The notes below the pieces were generated by a model. It did no database searches. It saw only the letters and a list, made by a program, of their open reading frames with translations, and had not been told where the DNA came from. A program made the translations under genes and the position numbers. From Actinomycetota bacterium (GTDB lineage: Bacteria > Actinomycetota > Acidimicrobiia > IMCC26256 > PALSA-610), in the NCBI GenBank assembly GCA_005779345.1, contig SXJQ01000012.1:1-8863 (forward strand): a stretch of DNA of 8,863 nt, written 5' to 3'. This document shows positions 6,261 through 8,863 of the stretch, one piece after another. How positions within the stretch are numbered: the first letter of the stretch is position 1; every line of letters begins with the position of its first letter.

Positions 6261-7327
6261 CTGCGGTCCCGCTCGGCGCGGTCGCGGCCTTCGGGTTGCC
6301 GGGGGCGCCGACCGGCGCGATCGAGCTCGACGCGACGTTGTTGCGCGACCTCACCGTGGAGCGCCAGACCGGCACCGCGTGGGCCGCTGTCGAGGCCGGC
6401 CGGCTCGACGGTCCCGCCGACCTCCTCGACGAACTCGCCGCGCGCCACGCGCGCGCCCTCACCGTCACGCTCGTGCTCGATCGGTTGCTCGTCCGGATGC
6501 ACGCGCTGCTCGTCGCGGCCGGTGTTCCCGTCCGGTTGCTGAAGGGCCCGGCACTCGCCCGCCAGGTGTACCCCGCCGTCGAGTGGCGTACGTGGGGCGA
6601 TGTCGACCTGCTCGTTCCCACCGAGGCGTTCGCGCAGGCGCGTTCGGCCCTGGCCGCTACCGGCCTTCGGCCGAGCTTCGACGAGCCCCGACCGGGGTTC
6701 GACGCGCGATTCGGCAAGGGCACCTGCTACCTGACCCCGGGCGGTCTCGGCATCGACCTGCACCGATCGTTCGCGGCCGGCGCGTTCGGGTTGTTGCTGT
6801 CCGTCGCGGAGCTGTGGACCGACGGCGGAACCTGTGAGATCGCAGGCGTTTCGGTCGCCACGCTCGACCCGGAGTCGCAGTTGCTCCACGCCGCGTTCCA
6901 CGCCGTGCTCGGCGACGCTCGGCCGTGGCTCACCCCCCGACGCGATCTCGCGCAGCTCGCCCAGGTCGCCGACGTCGGAACCGCGATCGAGCGCGCCGAA
7001 CGTTGGCACGCGGGCGCGGTGTTGGCGCGCGCCGTGCGCAGCGCCCGCTCGGAGTTGCGGGTCGGCACGCACCCGCTCCTCGACGAGTGGTCCGACCGGC
7101 GCGTCGAGTCGCGACGCGAGCGCTCGCGGCTCGCCGCCTACGAGGGCACCGCACGCAGCTACGCGCGCCAGGTCGTGTCGGGCGTGCGGGCACTCCCCGT
7201 CCGCGACCGGGCCGCGTTCGCCGGCTCGCTCCTGTTTCCCACGCGCGCCTACCTGGCGCAGCGCGAGATGTCGTACTGGCGTCGCGCCGGCCGCGCCGCC
7301 CGACTCACCCGCAAGGATCGCGAATGA
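6257..7327 (+). CDS. PF14907-type nucleotidyltransferase family protein
   Basis: 356 aa from the ATG overlapping the previous stop (ATGA; GGGG at 6247-6250 upstream). The diagnostic block is LKGPALARQVYP at 95-106 followed by RTWGDVDLLVP at 111-121: the lysine-glycine motif and the D115-x-D117 metal pair of the polymerase-beta-like superfamily. GIDLHRSF at 165-172 supplies the probable third carboxylate (D167). LLHAAFHAV at 209-217 and RRDLAQL at 228-234 are typical of the helical C-terminal half of this family. These proteins often sit beside PqqD-like and HprK-like genes in lasso peptide and related clusters, but their reaction is not settled; transfer of a nucleotide or phosphate group to a peptide or small molecule has been considered. 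Cytoplasmic, no membrane segments. All putative metal ligands are present, so it is probably active. Confidence 0.85.
   Translation: MTAVPLGAVAAFGLPGAPTGAIELDATLLRDLTVERQTGTAWAAVEAGRLDGPADLLDELAARHARALTVTLVLDRLLVRMHALLVAAGVPVRLLKGPALARQVYPAVEWRTWGDVDLLVPTEAFAQARSALAATGLRPSFDEPRPGFDARFGKGTCYLTPGGLGIDLHRSFAAGAFGLLLSVAELWTDGGTCEIAGVSVATLDPESQLLHAAFHAVLGDARPWLTPRRDLAQLAQVADVGTAIERAERWHAGAVLARAVRSARSELRVGTHPLLDEWSDRRVESRRERSRLAAYEGTARSYARQVVSGVRALPVRDRAAFAGSLLFPTRAYLAQREMSYWRRAGRAARLTRKDRE
7313..7317 (+). promoter_or_regulatory. Ribosome-binding site for the HprK-like gene
   Basis: AAGGA, 6 nt before the ATG at 7324, inside the last codons of the nucleotidyltransferase gene. It supports the ATGA-overlap start. 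Confidence 0.5.
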
Positions 7328-8265
7328 CCGCCGACCTGCGCGTCGAACGTCGCCTCGACTCCGCGGCACCGCATCGCTCGTCGCAACACCGACTCCTCGA
7401 CGCGACCTGGTCGGTCGCGAGCAACGACGCCCGCTGGTGTGCGCTCGTCGACACCGCGTACGCGGCCTGCGCGGCCGACGCGAACGCTGTCGGCACCGCG
7501 CACACGAAGACCGCGCACACGAAGACCGCGCACACGAAGGCCGCGTTCGTGATCCTCGACGACGCTCCCGACGAACCCGCGTCGCGCTTGCGCGTCTTCG
7601 TCGACGGTGTGCGCGTCCTCACGACCGATGCACCCGGCGCGGTGCTCCACCGCGTCGCCTGGGAGATCACCCGAGCGGCGATCGACTCCGAGCGGGGTTC
7701 GATCCTCGTGCACGCCGGGGTGGTCGCCCGCGACGGGCGCGCCGTCGTGCTGCCGGCGCCGCCCGATGCCGGCAAGTCGACGCTGGTCGCGGCCCTCGTG
7801 GCCGCGGGCTTCGACTATCTCTCCGACGAGGCAGCGGTGATCGACCCGGGCACGTTGCGGTGCCGTCCGATGCCCCGACCGCTCGGGCTCGACCCTGGGT
7901 CGTGGCCGTTGTTCCCGGAGCTCGCGCCGCGCGATCCGTTCGTCGTCGAGTGCTCGGCGGCGATGTGGCTCGTCGCTCCCGATGCGCTCCGCCCCGGCGC
8001 GATCGGCGCCGCCGCGCCGGCCGAGATCGCGGCGATCGTCGTGCCGGGCTACGACCCGCGCCGCGCGACCACGGCCGCGCCGCTCCCGCGCGCCGAGGCG
8101 CTCACGCTGCTGTCGGAGCATTCGTTCGACTTCGCGGGCCATGGCCGCCGCGGCTTCCGTTCGCTCGCCCGGCTCGTCGCCGCGGTGCCCTGCCGACGGT
8201 TGTCGGTGCGCGAACTCGACCGCGCGGTCGCCGAGATCGAGGCGCTGATCGAGACGGCCCGATGA
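7324..8265 (+). CDS. HPr-kinase-like P-loop protein with internal TAHTK repeat
   Basis: 313 aa. An N-terminal alpha/beta domain (about 25-120) contains RLRVFVDGVRVLTTDAPG (88-105). From 126 comes the kinase core: SILVHAGVV at 126-134 with the conserved His-Ala-Gly (H130), a P-loop APPDAGKST at 145-153 (K151, S152) in which the usual first Gly is Ala, and FDYLSDEAAVID at 163-174 with the SDE acidic motif (D168). This order (HAG, P-loop, SD[DE]) is that of HprK-related kinases found in lasso-peptide and 'HPr-rel' loci. They lack the full PTS HPr kinase/phosphorylase structure, and no HPr or PTS gene is present here. In some lasso systems the relative phosphorylates a serine of the peptide. Residues 58-72 are three exact TAHTK copies. 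Starts as ATGA with the previous gene and ends as ATGA with the next. ATP binding is likely; the substrate is unknown. Confidence 0.82.
   Translation: MTADLRVERRLDSAAPHRSSQHRLLDATWSVASNDARWCALVDTAYAACAADANAVGTAHTKTAHTKTAHTKAAFVILDDAPDEPASRLRVFVDGVRVLTTDAPGAVLHRVAWEITRAAIDSERGSILVHAGVVARDGRAVVLPAPPDAGKSTLVAALVAAGFDYLSDEAAVIDPGTLRCRPMPRPLGLDPGSWPLFPELAPRDPFVVECSAAMWLVAPDALRPGAIGAAAPAEIAAIVVPGYDPRRATTAAPLPRAEALTLLSEHSFDFAGHGRRGFRSLARLVAAVPCRRLSVRELDRAVAEIEALIETAR
7495..7539 (+). repeat. Three perfect tandem copies of a 15-bp unit (TAHTK x3)
   Basis: The unit accgcgcacacgaag occurs at 7495-7509, 7510-7524 and 7525-7539 without a mismatch, and CCGCG at 7541-7545 begins a degenerate fourth copy. 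The unit is a multiple of three and in phase, encoding residues 58-72 of the HprK-like protein as Thr-Ala-His-Thr-Lys. Identical synonymous sites across copies indicate recent expansion, probably by replication slippage. Copy-number change would lengthen or shorten a linker without breaking the frame. Confidence 0.97.
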
Positions 8266-8863
8266 CCACCTCGCGTGCCCCTCGCGCCGACCTCGAGTGG
8301 GTCGTCGTCGACGACGAACTCGTCGTGTTCGATCCGTGCGACTCGTCGCTGCATCGTGCCAACGCGAGCGCGGCAGCGGTCTGGGCGGCGTGCGCCGACG
8401 GCACCGGCATCGGTACCACCGACCGCGACGACCGGGTGATCGTGCGCGCCGTCGCCGCCGCGACCGGCGCCGACCCCGCCACCATCGAACGCGAGGTGGT
8501 CGCCACGCTCGACACGTTCGCGGCGGCCGGGCTCCTCGGCGGGAGCGAGCCCGCGCCGTGCGATCCGTTCGCGCGCACCGCCGCGCGCCTGCGGTTCGTC
8601 GATCACCTCCCCGTCCGCGCCGGCGCCGTGCGCGTCGAGGTCCGCACCGCCGATGTCGACCTCGCCCACGCATTGCGCCGATCGCTCGCGGCGCTGATCG
8701 ACCCCGGCCCGCCCGATGTCGAGCTCGGGCTGCTCACCCCGAGACCGGGCGCGCCCCGGCGCTCGCTGTCGGTCGTGTTCGTCGACGGCGTGCCGCGCCT
8801 GCGCAGCGCCGAGCCGCGCCGCGCGGTGCGTGCCGCGCTCGCGGAGCTCGCCCGCCTCGCCGA
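8262..8863 (+). CDS. PqqD-like domain fused to an HprK-type N-terminal domain, partial (3' end beyond window)
   Basis: 200 codons are visible, with no stop before the right edge. Residues 10-95 form a PqqD-like domain: WVVVDDELVVFDP (13-25), LHRANASAAAVWAACADGTG (30-49) and TIEREVVATLDTFAAAGLLGG (74-94), the common strand-helix-helix order ending in 'GLL'. After a linker, residues 124-200 resemble the N-terminal domain of the preceding HprK-like protein: RVEVRTADVDLAHALRRSLAAL against WSVASNDARWCALVDTAYAACA, and SLSVVFVDGVPRLRSAEPRR against RLRVFVDGVRVLTTDAPGAV. An HprK-like P-loop is therefore expected just past the window, making this an RRE-kinase fusion or a pseudo-kinase partner; that part is inference. 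The ATG overlaps the previous stop (ATGA). The Shine-Dalgarno sequence is weak (GAGACGG near 8251), so it probably relies on translational coupling. Confidence 0.78.
   Translation, partial: MTTSRAPRADLEWVVVDDELVVFDPCDSSLHRANASAAAVWAACADGTGIGTTDRDDRVIVRAVAAATGADPATIEREVVATLDTFAAAGLLGGSEPAPCDPFARTAARLRFVDHLPVRAGAVRVEVRTADVDLAHALRRSLAALIDPGPPDVELGLLTPRPGAPRRSLSVVFVDGVPRLRSAEPRRAVRAALAELARLA

Noticed and set aside
4711..6723. Long minus-strand open frame (670 codons) opposite the exporter ATPase, the PqqD-like gene and part of the nucleotidyltransferase gene
   Set aside because: Arg/Asp/Glu-rich translation with no motif, exactly antisense to genes with intact catalytic motifs. Similar antisense frames at 740-2062, 2419-3612, 3714-4790, 5849-7369 and 7249-8673 were rejected for the same reason.
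7495..7545. CRISPR-like direct repeats
   Set aside because: 15-bp units directly adjacent with no spacers, in phase inside a well-supported coding sequence.
7324..8265. True PTS HPr kinase/phosphorylase
   Set aside because: The P-loop differs, the C-terminal family signature is not seen, and there is no HPr or other PTS gene. The context and motif order fit HprK-related kinases instead.
5934..8863. A complete lasso peptide cluster
   Set aside because: The RRE, nucleotidyltransferase and HprK-like genes fit, but no asparagine-synthetase-like cyclase, transglutaminase-like protease or precursor ORF is visible, and the overlapping genes leave no room for one inside the module.

Overview
The window is about 70% GC and densely coding, with GTG starts, strong third-position G/C bias and TAnnnT-type -10 elements set almost directly against start codons. 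Together this suggests a high-GC actinomycete (Actinomycetota, possibly Acidimicrobiia). The phylum is inferred from composition and gene style; no rRNA or marker gene is present to prove it. There are no tRNA, rRNA, CRISPR, transposase or integrase genes, and no gene-free stretch longer than 131 bp.

Layout. (1) Positions 1-840, minus strand: a family 2 glycosyltransferase that runs off the left edge. (2) Positions 841-877: a 37-bp divergent gap with back-to-back -10-like elements, apparently for leaderless or near-leaderless transcripts. (3) Positions 878-3681, plus strand: a membrane-anchored SGNH/DltD-AlgX-like protein, a serine-acetyltransferase-like left-handed beta-helix acyltransferase and a GT4 glycosyltransferase. 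(4) Positions 3682-3812: a short gap with a 16-bp dyad at its left end and a good -10 element (TAAGAT). (5) Positions 3813-5925: a Wzm/Wzt-type polysaccharide ABC exporter, with the ATPase carrying a C-terminal extension. (6) Positions 5934-8863: four tightly coupled genes (a PqqD-like/RRE protein, a PF14907-type nucleotidyltransferase, an HPr-kinase-like P-loop protein, and a second PqqD-like domain fused to a domain related to the N-terminus of that kinase). The last gene runs off the right edge.

How the genes may work together. Parts 1-5 look like a cell-surface polysaccharide locus: sugar transfer, acyl decoration and ABC-dependent export. Part 6 looks like the accessory set known from lasso peptide and related 'HPr-rel' loci (RRE + nucleotidyltransferase + HprK-like kinase). 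Here it is joined directly to the exporter operon by a 5-base spacing and then three ATGA overlaps. No precursor peptide, leader peptidase or lasso cyclase is visible. This RRE/NTase/HprK module attached to a capsule or exopolysaccharide exporter is the most interesting content of the window, and its substrate is unknown. Other points of note are a perfect three-copy 15-bp in-frame repeat (TAHTK x3) in the kinase-like gene, and a domain duplication between the last two genes.
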